Source of the DNA: Lysobacterales bacterium
GTDB taxonomy: Bacteria; Pseudomonadota; Gammaproteobacteria; Xanthomonadales; SZUA-36
NCBI GenBank assembly: GCA_013002505.1
Contig: JABDJL010000192.1
Span: 1-54,122 of the forward strand
Direction of reading: 5' to 3'
DNA: 54,122 nt
Made by a program: the position numbers and the translations under genes. This document shows, in pieces, positions 36,984 through 45,791 of the stretch (within the stretch, counting starts at the first letter, position 1; every line of letters begins with the position of its first letter). Under the pieces are notes generated by a model that searched no databases, was not told where the DNA came from, and saw only the letters and a program-made list of their open reading frames with translations.

Positions 36984-38749
36984 CGCTGGCACTGTCTGGT
37001 CACCCGGTTGTGCGCGGCATTGCGGTGGGGCAGGCGCATATTATCCGACGCAATGAACTCGACATTGGCGAATACCGGATCAAGGCCGGGCAGGCCGATC
37101 GCGAAATTCAGCGGCTGATGACAGCACTGGAATCGGCGCGCGATTACCTCGACGGCCTGGCTTCACGAATCCGCGAATCCGCGGGCGGCGCGGCCGAAGA
37201 AATCATCCACACGCATATTGCCATGCTGTCGGACGATTCGCTCAGTGAGAGTGCTTCAATGCATATCCGCGATGAGCTTTGCAACGCGGAATGGGCATTG
37301 CAGCTTTACCTGGAAGACCTGTTGTCGCAACTCAATCGCATCAATGATCCGTACATTCGCAGCCGTGGCGAAGATGCAATCCAGGTTGTGCAAATGGTCC
37401 AGGAGATCCTCGGTGAGCAACAGCCGCTTGAACCGCTGGCCGGTGTTCCTGACCGGCTGGGAAAAACCCTCGTCATTGCAACCGAGCTGACGCCCGGTGA
37501 ACTCGCTGCCCTGCATGAACGGGGCGTTGCCGGGGTGGTCACAGAACACGGCAGCCCACATTCACACACGGCAATCCTGGCCCGCAACCTCGGGGTACCG
37601 ACAGTGATGGGGGCTCACCGCGCCCAGACCCTCGTGCAGGAGGGCGAAGCGCTTGTGCTCGACGGGCACTATGGGATCGTATTCGCGTCACCCGAGGAGT
37701 CCATTCACAAGCACTATCTGCGCAAACAGGCCGAGTCCCACCGCTTCATCCAGTCCCTGGAGTCGGTCCGTGAGCAGCCCTCGCGTAGCCTGGACGAAGT
37801 CGATATCAGCCTGATGGCGAATGCCGAAAGAACCGAGGACATGACCCTGGCAATGAAGTCTGGCGCACTCGGGATTGGTTTGTTCCGCACCGAGTTCATG
37901 TTTCTAAAGGGACGCCCGCCGGACGAGGACACGCAATACCGCCAGTTACTGGCGGCCCTGGATGCCACGGACCATGCGCCGATGGTCGTCCGGACCCTGG
38001 ACCTGGGCGCCGACAAGGGCGCCGACCTGCTGGACTTCCAAAGCCTGCGCAGCAACCCGAACCCGGCCCTGGGTCTGCGCGCGGTGCGCCTGTGCCTGCG
38101 CGAACTCGAGGTGTTCAAAACACAGCTCAGGGCCATCTTGCGCGCCAGCGCACATGGCCCGATCAGCTGCCTGATCCCTATGCTGACCAGTGCAAGCGAG
38201 GTCATCACGGTGCGTAAATTGCTTGCCGAAGCACAAGAAGAACTGCAGCTTCGCGGGCAGGCATTCAACGCCGAAATGCCATTGGGCGGAATGATCGAAG
38301 TCCCGGCCGCAGCGCTGGCGCTGGATTCGCTGGCGCAAGAGCTGGACTTCCTGTCTATCGGCACCAACGACCTGATCCAGTATGCGCTGGCCACCGACCG
38401 AGTGGACGAGCAGGTCGCCCACCTTTACGACCCCCAGCACCCGGGCGTGGTCAACCTGTTGCTGCAAATATTCAGCGCCACCAGGACACTGAGCAAGCCC
38501 GTGTCGGTGTGCGGCGAACTGGCCGGGGACCGCCGTTTCACACGACTTCTGCTGGGCCTGGGGCTCACCGAGTTCAGCATGTCGCCACGCAACCTGCTGC
38601 AGGTCAAGCAGGTCATTTGCGAAACGGACGTCAGCCTGGCGCGCACTTCATTGCAGCAATGGGTTTCTGGCGCCGCGCTCGAGGCGGAAGTGTCGTTGGT
38701 TCATTACCTCGACCAGGGGCAGTCCAGGCACCCCTCAAGGGCTAACTGA
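36980..38749 (+). CDS. ptsI: Phosphoenolpyruvate-protein phosphotransferase (enzyme I)
   Basis: The first enzyme of the PTS relay: it takes phosphate from PEP and gives it to HPr. At 589 residues it has the canonical EI layout: N-terminal HPr-binding and phospho-His domain (active His196 in the SHTAIL motif) and a C-terminal PEP-binding barrel (FRTEFMFL, SIGTNDLIQY, CGELAG). The N-terminal GAF domain that marks PtsP, the usual nitrogen-PTS EI of enterics and pseudomonads, is missing. No sugar permease lies nearby, so a regulatory role is likely. Confidence 0.94.
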   Translation: MTLALSGHPVVRGIAVGQAHIIRRNELDIGEYRIKAGQADREIQRLMTALESARDYLDGLASRIRESAGGAAEEIIHTHIAMLSDDSLSESASMHIRDELCNAEWALQLYLEDLLSQLNRINDPYIRSRGEDAIQVVQMVQEILGEQQPLEPLAGVPDRLGKTLVIATELTPGELAALHERGVAGVVTEHGSPHSHTAILARNLGVPTVMGAHRAQTLVQEGEALVLDGHYGIVFASPEESIHKHYLRKQAESHRFIQSLESVREQPSRSLDEVDISLMANAERTEDMTLAMKSGALGIGLFRTEFMFLKGRPPDEDTQYRQLLAALDATDHAPMVVRTLDLGADKGADLLDFQSLRSNPNPALGLRAVRLCLRELEVFKTQLRAILRASAHGPISCLIPMLTSASEVITVRKLLAEAQEELQLRGQAFNAEMPLGGMIEVPAAALALDSLAQELDFLSIGTNDLIQYALATDRVDEQVAHLYDPQHPGVVNLLLQIFSATRTLSKPVSVCGELAGDRRFTRLLLGLGLTEFSMSPRNLLQVKQVICETDVSLARTSLQQWVSGAALEAEVSLVHYLDQGQSRHPSRAN

Positions 38750-38776
38750 CAGCAAGCAAACGAGACATTCTGCCCT

Positions 38777-38838
38777 TATAATAACTGCGCCCCAGCATGG
38801 GTGCAGGGACGGACAATGTCCGTAATAAGCGTTTTTTT
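38777..38838 (+). promoter_or_regulatory. mgtE promoter -10 and structured leader
   Basis: A perfect TATAAT at 38777-38782 is followed by two hairpins before mgtE: GCGCCC/GGGTGC with a CAGCAT loop (38787-38804) and ACGGAC/GTCCGT with an AAT loop (38809-38823). Eight bases later comes a run of seven T residues (38832-38838). The -35 is poor. The leader is far too short for an M-box magnesium riboswitch; it could be an attenuator or only mRNA structure. Confidence 0.45.
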
Positions 38839-38852
38839 CGAGGTAAGCAGTC

Positions 38853-40217
38853 ATGGCTGAAGCGGTACAGGAAGAAAAAATCGCGCGCCACCTTGAACGG
38901 CTTTCCAACGCACTTGAAAGCGGCACCAAGGCCCAGGTCCAGCGTCTCATCAACAGTCTTTCCGGCAGCGAAATCGCTGACCTTCTGGAGTCCCTGACCC
39001 TGCCAAAACGCCTCGCCGTGTGGGCACTCGTGGACCCCACGCTTGAAGGCGATGTGCTTGTCGAGGTCAACGATGCGGTGCGCGCCGGCCTGATCGCAGA
39101 AAGCGTTCCCGAAGACCTCGTCAGCGCGGTGGGCGACCTCGAACTCGACGATCTCGCCGACATCCTCAATGACCTGCCGGACACGGTGATCAGCGAAGTT
39201 CTGCAGTCCATGGACCGCCAGAACCGCGAACGCCTTTCCAGCGTCCTGTCTTACGAGGAAGACACCGCCGGCGGCCTGATGGACCCCAATGTCGTGACGA
39301 TTCGCGCCAATGTCTCGATCGAGGTGATCCTCAGGTACCTGCGGCTGTACGGCGACTTGCCCAAGTTTCTCGACCAGCTGTTCGTCGTGGATCGCGGTGG
39401 GCGCTTCGTTGGTGTCTTATCCCTGACGAGCCTGCTGACCGAGGATCCGACAACACTGGTCAACGACCTGCTTCAGAATGACGTTTCTGCCATAGACGTA
39501 TCGATGTCCGCCCGTGAAGTGGCAATGGAATTCGAGCACCATGACCTGGTTTCAGCTCCGGTCGTGGATGAATCAAATGTGCTGTTGGGCCGCATCACGA
39601 TTGACGATGTCGTTGACGTGATCCGCGAAGAAGCTGAACACTCGGTACTGACGATGGCCGGCCTCGACGAGGAAGACGACATGTTCGCGCCGATTGTCCA
39701 GTCAGCAAGGCGCCGTTGGGTGTGGCTGGGCGTCAATCTCATCACCGCCCTTATGGCCGCGATGGTGCTGTACTTCTTCGAACCAACGCTGGACCAGCTG
39801 GTTGCCACCGCGGTCCTGTTCCCGGTGGTCATGAGCATGGGCGGTATTGCCGGCACCCAGACATTGACGCTGATGATTCGCGGCATGGCCACCGGCCAGG
39901 TCAGTGCGCTCAATGCGCCGGCCATGTTGCGCAAGGAGCTGGCGGTTGGCGTGCTGAACGGCATCGTGTTCTCAGTGTTGATCGCGCTGATCGCCTGGTA
40001 TTGGTACGGCAGCTTGTCACTGGGGCTGGTCATGGCGGTGGCGATACTCGTCAACCTTTGCGCCGGTGCATTGGCGGGCGCCATCATTCCGGTCATCCTC
40101 AGGCGCATGAAGATCGACCCGGCGCTGGCCGGCGGTGTGGTGCTGACCACGGTGACCGACGTGATCGGCATCCTGGCATTTATAGGCCTGGCCACTTACC
40201 TGCTCATCGGCACCTGA
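38853..40217 (+). CDS. mgtE: Magnesium transporter MgtE
   Basis: A 454-residue Mg2+ channel of the inner membrane. An N-terminal helical superhelix (about 1-130) and two CBS domains (about 130-260) form the cytoplasmic Mg2+ sensor. Five membrane helices follow from about 285, with the pore motif PVVMSMGGIAGTQ and the acidic ALAGGVVLTTVTDV at the end. GAGG precedes the ATG. Its place right after EI is the gene order I recall from xanthomonad nitrogen-PTS clusters. Confidence 0.95.
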   Translation: MAEAVQEEKIARHLERLSNALESGTKAQVQRLINSLSGSEIADLLESLTLPKRLAVWALVDPTLEGDVLVEVNDAVRAGLIAESVPEDLVSAVGDLELDDLADILNDLPDTVISEVLQSMDRQNRERLSSVLSYEEDTAGGLMDPNVVTIRANVSIEVILRYLRLYGDLPKFLDQLFVVDRGGRFVGVLSLTSLLTEDPTTLVNDLLQNDVSAIDVSMSAREVAMEFEHHDLVSAPVVDESNVLLGRITIDDVVDVIREEAEHSVLTMAGLDEEDDMFAPIVQSARRRWVWLGVNLITALMAAMVLYFFEPTLDQLVATAVLFPVVMSMGGIAGTQTLTLMIRGMATGQVSALNAPAMLRKELAVGVLNGIVFSVLIALIAWYWYGSLSLGLVMAVAILVNLCAGALAGAIIPVILRRMKIDPALAGGVVLTTVTDVIGILAFIGLATYLLIGT

Positions 40218-40234
40218 ACGCTGCGCGGCCGGAC

Positions 40235-42655
40235 ATGAAGATCCTGATGATCGCACAGGAGCCGCCCATGGCTCCAGACCAGGTGGTGACAGGAAATGCG
40301 CTGCGCGCTGCGCAGCTCAGCGATGCAATAAGCGGGGCGGGACACACCGTCACGCACCTGTGGCACGCTCCAGAAGCGCGCGGTGGCGAGGGCAGTTTTG
40401 CCAACCGTGATGAACTGCGCAGCCTGCTGACCAGGCATGCTGCTGATGTCCACCTGGTCAATTTTTGGGAGTTGCTGGGCCTGATGCCTTTCGACTCTGA
40501 TGTGCCGCTGGTGCTTGATTTCATTGCGCCGCGTCCGCTTGAGCAATTGTTCCAGGACCCTGCACAGGTTCAAAACGACCTTGCGCGACTCGAAACCCAT
40601 CTTTCGCGCGCTGACCTGGTACTGGTTGGCAACGAGTACCAGAAACAATTGCTTCTGCTGCCATTGCTCGGCGCCGGAATTGATCTGCGCGGCGATGACA
40701 TCATCGAAGTCGTGCCGCTGGCAGCCCAAGCGGCCGGATCGCCCAAGTCTGACCCGGTTACCGATGGCTGGACGCTGGTCAGCGGCGGCGTCGACTGGCC
40801 GTGGCGGCGCTCGCAAAGGTACCTCGACGCGCTGCACGGCCTGCATGACGGACAGGGGCGTGAAATCACGCTGGTGCAATTCGGCGGCGACTACCGCCAC
40901 GGTGGGGGCCGCCGCAAGCAGCCGCCGGCCGAAGCAGGCGGCACCCTGCCCCTTCAGTCTTATGCAAGCTATTGCGGGGTCCTGGGCACGCAGGCCCACA
41001 TCGGCCTTGAACTCGCCGAAGAAAATATCGAGCGCAGACACAGCCAGTCGTTTCGCTCACTCGACTTCCTGCGCCACGGCCTGCCGTTGATTTGCAATCG
41101 CTACCTGCCCATTGCCGCGCAGATCGAGCGCTACGATGCCGGCTGGTTGGTCGATGACCCACAAGAATTGCCTGCGCTGCTGGAATCCATAACGGCCAGC
41201 GCAGACGCGTGGCGGCTGAAGTCTGCCAATGCGCTGCGGCTGATGGCCGAACAACTCAATCCTCGAAGCGCTTGCCAACCGCTGCTGCGATGGCTTGATT
41301 CGCCCCGCAAGGCCCGGCGCCTGCCGTGGAAACCGCCGGCCGTCGCGCAATTGGCCGACCCGCCGCCCTTGCGCCGGGCCCGGCGCATGCTCGGTCTCGC
41401 GGGCATGGCAGTGCGGCGGCGCCTGTTCAGCTTGCAGAAGAAGTGGTTTGGCGGCCACAAGGACAAGGGTATCGTGGTCGTGACCCGCGGCGACCTGTTT
41501 CCAACCGACCATGGCGCGGCAGTCAAGATCGTCGAAACAGCCCGTGGCCTTTCCAGGCACGGGCACCCCGTGGCGCTTGTGACTGACGACCGGCGCTACT
41601 GGTGGCGCGTCGAAAACGGCGTCATCACAAGACAGCGCATTCCGCTGTGGTTGAGGTTCACCACCTGGCCTGCCGTGTGGGTCAAGGCGAAGCATTACAC
41701 CCGTGACATACCGGAAAGTAATGCCTTTTTATACCTTCCCATGACCGACGGCAGTTTTTTCTGGCGCACCATCTATGCGGGCCGGAAAATCGGCGCCCAC
41801 ATCATCCAGGCGGAATTCCCGGCTTACGTGCGCCCGTCCATACCGGCCAGCCACGTACTCGATGCGCGGGTCGTGCTGGTAGAACACAATGTCGAGTACG
41901 CGCGTATCCGCGCCCAGGTACCGGAATTGACCGAGGAGCAGTATCAGCGCTACAAGGCGATCGAGATTGACCTGGCCAACCAGTGCGACGCTGTGATCTG
42001 CGTATCCGACAATGACCGCCAGCAACTGGCCAGCGATGGCGTGGCGCTGGGCCGCCTGCATACCATCCCGCATGGCGTGGACCTGGAGCAATTTGAACAG
42101 CCCGCGCTGAAAACCGCCCGTCAGCAGTTTGAAATTCCGGCAGATGCGCCTCTACTGGTATACCACGGCACCTTTTCCTACCCGCCCAACCTCGAGGCGC
42201 TGGACGTTTTCGCCCACGAACTGCTGCCGAGACTGGACAACATGGGCCTGGAATGCCACGTGCTGGCAGTTGGCCGTGAGCCACCGGACGCCAGTCCCCA
42301 CACGCGCATTCACCTGACCGGCAGTGTCGAACAGGTTGCGCCGTGGCTGAAAGCTGCGGACATCGCCGTCGTGCCGCTGATGGAAGGCGGCGGCACGCGC
42401 ATGAAAATCATTGATTGCTTTGCAGCCGGTATTCCCTGTATCAGCACAAGCAAGGGTATCGAGGGCATCCCGGCAGTCAGCGGCCGGCATGCGCTGATTA
42501 TCGACGACTGGAATGAAATGGCCGAGGCGATCCGTGCGTTGCTGGCCAATCCGGACAAGGCAAAACTGCTCAGCGACGCCGCCTCGGAGATGGCCGCGGC
42601 GCTGGACTGGAAAGCCATCGCCAGGCGCTACCTGGACCTCTTCGCCCGGCTGTGA
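40235..42655 (+). CDS. Tandem two-module glycosyltransferase, 806 residues
   Basis: The true start is ATG at 40235, 17 bases after mgtE; the open frame upstream is only the mgtE shadow. Residues 1-370 form one GT-B-like module (MKILMIAQEPP, ending ERYDAGWLVDDP), and about 405-800 a complete second one of the GT4 type (GDLFPTDHGAAVKIVE, IPHGVDLEQF, HGTFSYPPNLEAL, PLMEGGGTRMKIID). A basic, proline-rich linker of about 40 residues joins them. It has no signal peptide or membrane span, so it is cytoplasmic and probably adds two sugars to a surface polysaccharide or glycolipid. Donor and acceptor cannot be told. It may be co-transcribed with mgtE. Confidence 0.88.
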   Translation: MKILMIAQEPPMAPDQVVTGNALRAAQLSDAISGAGHTVTHLWHAPEARGGEGSFANRDELRSLLTRHAADVHLVNFWELLGLMPFDSDVPLVLDFIAPRPLEQLFQDPAQVQNDLARLETHLSRADLVLVGNEYQKQLLLLPLLGAGIDLRGDDIIEVVPLAAQAAGSPKSDPVTDGWTLVSGGVDWPWRRSQRYLDALHGLHDGQGREITLVQFGGDYRHGGGRRKQPPAEAGGTLPLQSYASYCGVLGTQAHIGLELAEENIERRHSQSFRSLDFLRHGLPLICNRYLPIAAQIERYDAGWLVDDPQELPALLESITASADAWRLKSANALRLMAEQLNPRSACQPLLRWLDSPRKARRLPWKPPAVAQLADPPPLRRARRMLGLAGMAVRRRLFSLQKKWFGGHKDKGIVVVTRGDLFPTDHGAAVKIVETARGLSRHGHPVALVTDDRRYWWRVENGVITRQRIPLWLRFTTWPAVWVKAKHYTRDIPESNAFLYLPMTDGSFFWRTIYAGRKIGAHIIQAEFPAYVRPSIPASHVLDARVVLVEHNVEYARIRAQVPELTEEQYQRYKAIEIDLANQCDAVICVSDNDRQQLASDGVALGRLHTIPHGVDLEQFEQPALKTARQQFEIPADAPLLVYHGTFSYPPNLEALDVFAHELLPRLDNMGLECHVLAVGREPPDASPHTRIHLTGSVEQVAPWLKAADIAVVPLMEGGGTRMKIIDCFAAGIPCISTSKGIEGIPAVSGRHALIIDDWNEMAEAIRALLANPDKAKLLSDAASEMAAALDWKAIARRYLDLFARL

Positions 42656-42659
42656 TCCG

Positions 42660-43343
42660 CTATGGCCTGGGGGCCCTGGGCTTTTCCGCCACCTTGTCGC
42701 GCAGGTAAACAGGCTGGGCTTTCGAGGCCGGCAAAGCGGAGTTCGATTGCAGCCAGTTCAATGCCAGGGGAATCATCGCCGTGGCGTCGGGAAGCGTCTC
42801 GGGGTACACCGACGCCAGGTCCCGCGTCACGTTCTGCAACGCCGGGTAACGCTCAAAGCCGTTGCCCACGCCGCTCAAGTCCGGTCCTGCCATGGCCGCA
42901 GCGATGTGCGGTGCACAAACCCGCTCTTCACCTCCAGGCTGCATGATGCCGGACCCGTCCACATGGAAGCGGCCACAGAACACTTCCGCCATGCGTGCAT
43001 CCAGTGCGACCAGTGCGTGAGTGACGCCCTGTTGCGCCGCAACCTGCGCCGCACAGTTCAAAGATGAAACCGGCACCACCGGGATCTCCGCGCCCCACGC
43101 CAGACCCTGGGTCACCCCGATGCCGATGCGCAGGCTCGTGAAGCTGCCCGGACCGCGGCTGAACGCCAGTGCGTCAATATCCCGCAGGCGTATTCCGGCC
43201 TCTGCCAGCAGTTCCTTTACCCACGGCAATAACAATGCCGCATGCTGTCGAGGCGCCTGCTGGCCCCGGCTGAGCACCTCGCCATCAACGGACAAGGCCA
43301 CCGAACAACGTTCGGTGGCAGTTTCAATCGCCAGTAGTTTCAT
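42660..43343 (-). CDS. tsaB: tRNA threonylcarbamoyladenosine synthesis protein TsaB
   Basis: A 227-residue inactive-protease-like partner of TsaD and TsaE in making the t6A base of ANN-decoding tRNAs. It opens with the ASKHA motif LLAIETATERCSVAL and has AFSRGPGSFTSLRIG, both diagnostic. I place the start at ATG 43343, not the TTG two codons upstream. It overlaps the yoaA 3' end by 20 bases; the yoaA-tsaB pairing is also seen in E. coli. It converges on the glycosyltransferase gene with a four-base gap. Confidence 0.94.
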   Translation of the reverse strand: MKLLAIETATERCSVALSVDGEVLSRGQQAPRQHAALLLPWVKELLAEAGIRLRDIDALAFSRGPGSFTSLRIGIGVTQGLAWGAEIPVVPVSSLNCAAQVAAQQGVTHALVALDARMAEVFCGRFHVDGSGIMQPGGEERVCAPHIAAAMAGPDLSGVGNGFERYPALQNVTRDLASVYPETLPDATAMIPLALNWLQSNSALPASKAQPVYLRDKVAEKPRAPRP

Positions 43344-45297
43344 GTTCAAAAAATCTCACGACCTCGGCCAGTTCGGTGGTTCGGCGCATGGGCGGCAAGC
43401 TGTCGAGGAATGCAGCGCCGTAACCCTTGGTACTGACCCGGGGATCGCATATTACCAGTACGCCGCGGTCGCCGACGTCGCGTATCAGGCGCCCGGCGCC
43501 CTGCTTCAGGGTAATCACCGCCTGAGGCAGGTAAAGCTGCATGAACGGATTACCACCGTCCTGGCGCAGGGCTTCACTGCGCGCTTCCATGACCGGATCG
43601 TCCGGCGCGGCGAACGGCAACTTGTCGATAACCACCAGCGACAGCGCCTCTCCCATCACGTCCACGCCACTCCAGAAACTCGCAGTACCCAGCAGCACAC
43701 CATTACCCGAGCGGCGGAACCGCTCCAGCAGCAGGCTACGCGGCGCTTCACCCTGCACGAACAGCGGGTAGTCGAGGCGTTTAGCCAGCCACTCAGCGCC
43801 TTGCTGCAAGGCGCGGTGAGACGTGAACAACATGAACGCGCGCCCACCGCTTGCGGCCAGCGCCGGCGTCACGGTCTCCAGCATGGTTTCAGTGAACTCC
43901 GGTTGACGGGGTTCGGGCAATCCTTCCGGTAACCACATCAGCGCCTTGTTGGGGTAGTCGAAGGGCGACTCGACGCGCAGCAAATCCGCGTCGGATAAAC
44001 CCATCTGCTGCGTGAAATGCTCAAACGCGCCGTTAACGGAAAGCGTTGCGGAAGTAAAAATCCAGGCGGCGTCGACCTGCATGCGAAAATCGCTGAACAG
44101 CTCGGCAATGTTGAGCGGTGTGATATTCAATCCAAAACCGCGCCCGCGGCGCTCGAACCAGCGCACCTCGCTGGCCCCCGCCACGGCGTCGAGCCGGTCC
44201 ATCATGAACTGCAATTCTTCGCAGCGGCTGGTGCAGGCCGCCATCCCGTTACTGCTGCTTTCGAGGGCTTTCAGCGCAGGCACGAGATCCGCGATGGCCT
44301 GGTCGAGCTTTTGCATGCCGCCGCGAATTTCGGATCGCTCCAGCAAACGTTGCCACGAGCCCCGCTCGGGCAAATGCTCGTCCATGGTTGCCTGCAATTC
44401 CTTCATGGCCTGCTTGCAAGCCTCCACTGGCTCCCGCACCGTGGGCATGCCGCCTGACAGCTTGCTGGCCTCGGCCATCACGTCACGGCACAGGTCGTTA
44501 AGCTTGCGGGCCGACAGCGAAGCACTGAAAAACCGCGACGCGATCTCAGGCGCCTGGTGGGCTTCATCGACAATAAAAGCCTCCGCGCCGGGCAGCACCT
44601 CGCCGAACCCGCTCTGCTTGATCGCCATGTCGGCAAACAACAAGTGGTGATTGACCACCACCAGGTCAGCCTGCTGGGCTTTTTTGCGCGCCAGCAGGAC
44701 GTGGCAATGCTCGTACCGGGGACATTCACTTCCGAGACAATTGTCGGTGGTCGAGGTAACAAACGGCCACAATCCGCTGTCATCCGAGATCACCGATGCC
44801 AGCGAAAGGTCCCCGTCCTCGGTCGCGGCCGACCAGGCGTAAACATCTTCAAGTTCGGCCACCGCAGCCCTGCTAGGTAATTCGCCGGATTCCCGAGCGC
44901 GCTCCATCCGGTAAAGGCACAGGTAGTTGGAACGCCCCTTCAGCAGGGCCGTGCTGACGCCGCCTCCAAGCGCTTTCAGCACCAGCGGCAGGTCCTTGAA
45001 GTAGAGCTGATCCTGCAGGTTCTTGGTGCCGGTCGAAATGATGGTGCGCAGGCCTGATGTCACTACCGGGACCAGGTAGGAAAGCGTTTTGCCGATACCG
45101 GTTCCGGCCTCGGCCACCAGCGTGCCGCCGGACGCCATCGCCTTGTCTATCGCATCCGCCAGGGCCTGTTGCTCGGCCCGAGGCGCAAACGCATCGAGCA
45201 GACCGGCGAACGGGCCGTCCGCGCCGAGCAGCTCGCTGGCCAGGTCCGGTTTTTCAGGTGCCAGCGTCAAAAACCGGCAGGCCGGGTGTTCATACAC
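43324..45297 (-). CDS. yoaA: ATP-dependent DNA helicase YoaA (DinG/XPD-like)
   Basis: A superfamily 2 helicase with an Fe-S cluster, 657 residues from GTG at 45297. Walker A is AGTGIGKT (64-71) and the helicase box is DEAHQAPE. Cluster cysteines lie in the CLYRMERARES and CLGSECPRYEHC segments. In E. coli YoaA works with the HolC clamp-loader subunit to help stalled forks. An alternative TTG at 45270 overlaps the TPR-lipoprotein stop as TTGA. A small hairpin, GGAGC/GCTCC, sits just ahead of the GTG. Confidence 0.93.
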   Translation of the reverse strand: MYEHPACRFLTLAPEKPDLASELLGADGPFAGLLDAFAPRAEQQALADAIDKAMASGGTLVAEAGTGIGKTLSYLVPVVTSGLRTIISTGTKNLQDQLYFKDLPLVLKALGGGVSTALLKGRSNYLCLYRMERARESGELPSRAAVAELEDVYAWSAATEDGDLSLASVISDDSGLWPFVTSTTDNCLGSECPRYEHCHVLLARKKAQQADLVVVNHHLLFADMAIKQSGFGEVLPGAEAFIVDEAHQAPEIASRFFSASLSARKLNDLCRDVMAEASKLSGGMPTVREPVEACKQAMKELQATMDEHLPERGSWQRLLERSEIRGGMQKLDQAIADLVPALKALESSSNGMAACTSRCEELQFMMDRLDAVAGASEVRWFERRGRGFGLNITPLNIAELFSDFRMQVDAAWIFTSATLSVNGAFEHFTQQMGLSDADLLRVESPFDYPNKALMWLPEGLPEPRQPEFTETMLETVTPALAASGGRAFMLFTSHRALQQGAEWLAKRLDYPLFVQGEAPRSLLLERFRRSGNGVLLGTASFWSGVDVMGEALSLVVIDKLPFAAPDDPVMEARSEALRQDGGNPFMQLYLPQAVITLKQGAGRLIRDVGDRGVLVICDPRVSTKGYGAAFLDSLPPMRRTTELAEVVRFFEHETTGD

Positions 45298-45791
45298 TGC
45301 CCGGAGCGTTGCTCCGCCTCGCGTGCACCGGCAGGATCATCAAGGTGCTCTTTCGCAACCCCGATCGTGCGCCAGTTCCGCGCACAAATCTCACCGACCC
45401 GCGGGCCGATATCGTAGGACCGAATGGCAAAACTCAGGGCTTGTTCGTAATCCTCTTTCGACAGCTGGACTTCCGCCATGTGTTGCAATATCTCGGGGTC
45501 CCTGGGCTGGATACGCAAGGCCCTTTCCAGCAACACGGCCGCCTGGTCGAAATCTCCGGCATGCTCCGCGCGACGCGCTTCATCGGTCAACTGGATCACC
45601 GCCGGGTTTTGCAACGGGCGCACCTGCACGCCTTCGCTGTCCTGCCTGGCCGGGGTCCGTACACGCTTTTCGACCTCCCGGTCTTCCACCGGCGCCGGCG
45701 TACGTGACGCGCATGAAACAAGCAAAAAGCTCAAGGCAAGAGCCAGCAGGCATACCATGAACCGTCTTGTGCTTGGGAATAAGTCAGTCAA
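45267..45791 (-). CDS. TPR-repeat lipoprotein, candidate LpoP-type PBP1b activator
   Basis: A 174-residue predicted lipoprotein encoded just after PBP1b. The start is TTG at 45791, overlapping the PBP1b stop, with GGAG eight bases ahead; this gives a proper n-region with two arginines before the hydrophobic core and lipobox LVSC (24-27). The ATG at 45758 would leave a signal without positive charge. Residues 65-150 form two to three TPR motifs. In Pseudomonas aeruginosa the TPR lipoprotein LpoP lies next to the PBP1b gene and activates it, so the same role is likely here, but it is inferred from position and domain only. Confidence 0.85.
   Translation of the reverse strand: MTDLFPSTRRFMVCLLALALSFLLVSCASRTPAPVEDREVEKRVRTPARQDSEGVQVRPLQNPAVIQLTDEARRAEHAGDFDQAAVLLERALRIQPRDPEILQHMAEVQLSKEDYEQALSFAIRSYDIGPRVGEICARNWRTIGVAKEHLDDPAGAREAEQRSGQCMNTRPAGF

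Noticed and set aside
38787-38852. M-box magnesium riboswitch ahead of mgtE
   Set aside because: The leader is about 65 bases, far shorter than an M-box, and lacks its conserved architecture.
39716-40234. Upstream extension of the two-module glycosyltransferase frame into mgtE
   Set aside because: Arginine- and histidine-rich shadow of mgtE; the protein proper begins with MKILMIAQEPP at 40235.
42640-42690. Terminator between the two-module glycosyltransferase and tsaB
   Set aside because: Only G/C runs with a short TTTT inside the tsaB end; no clean stem is visible.
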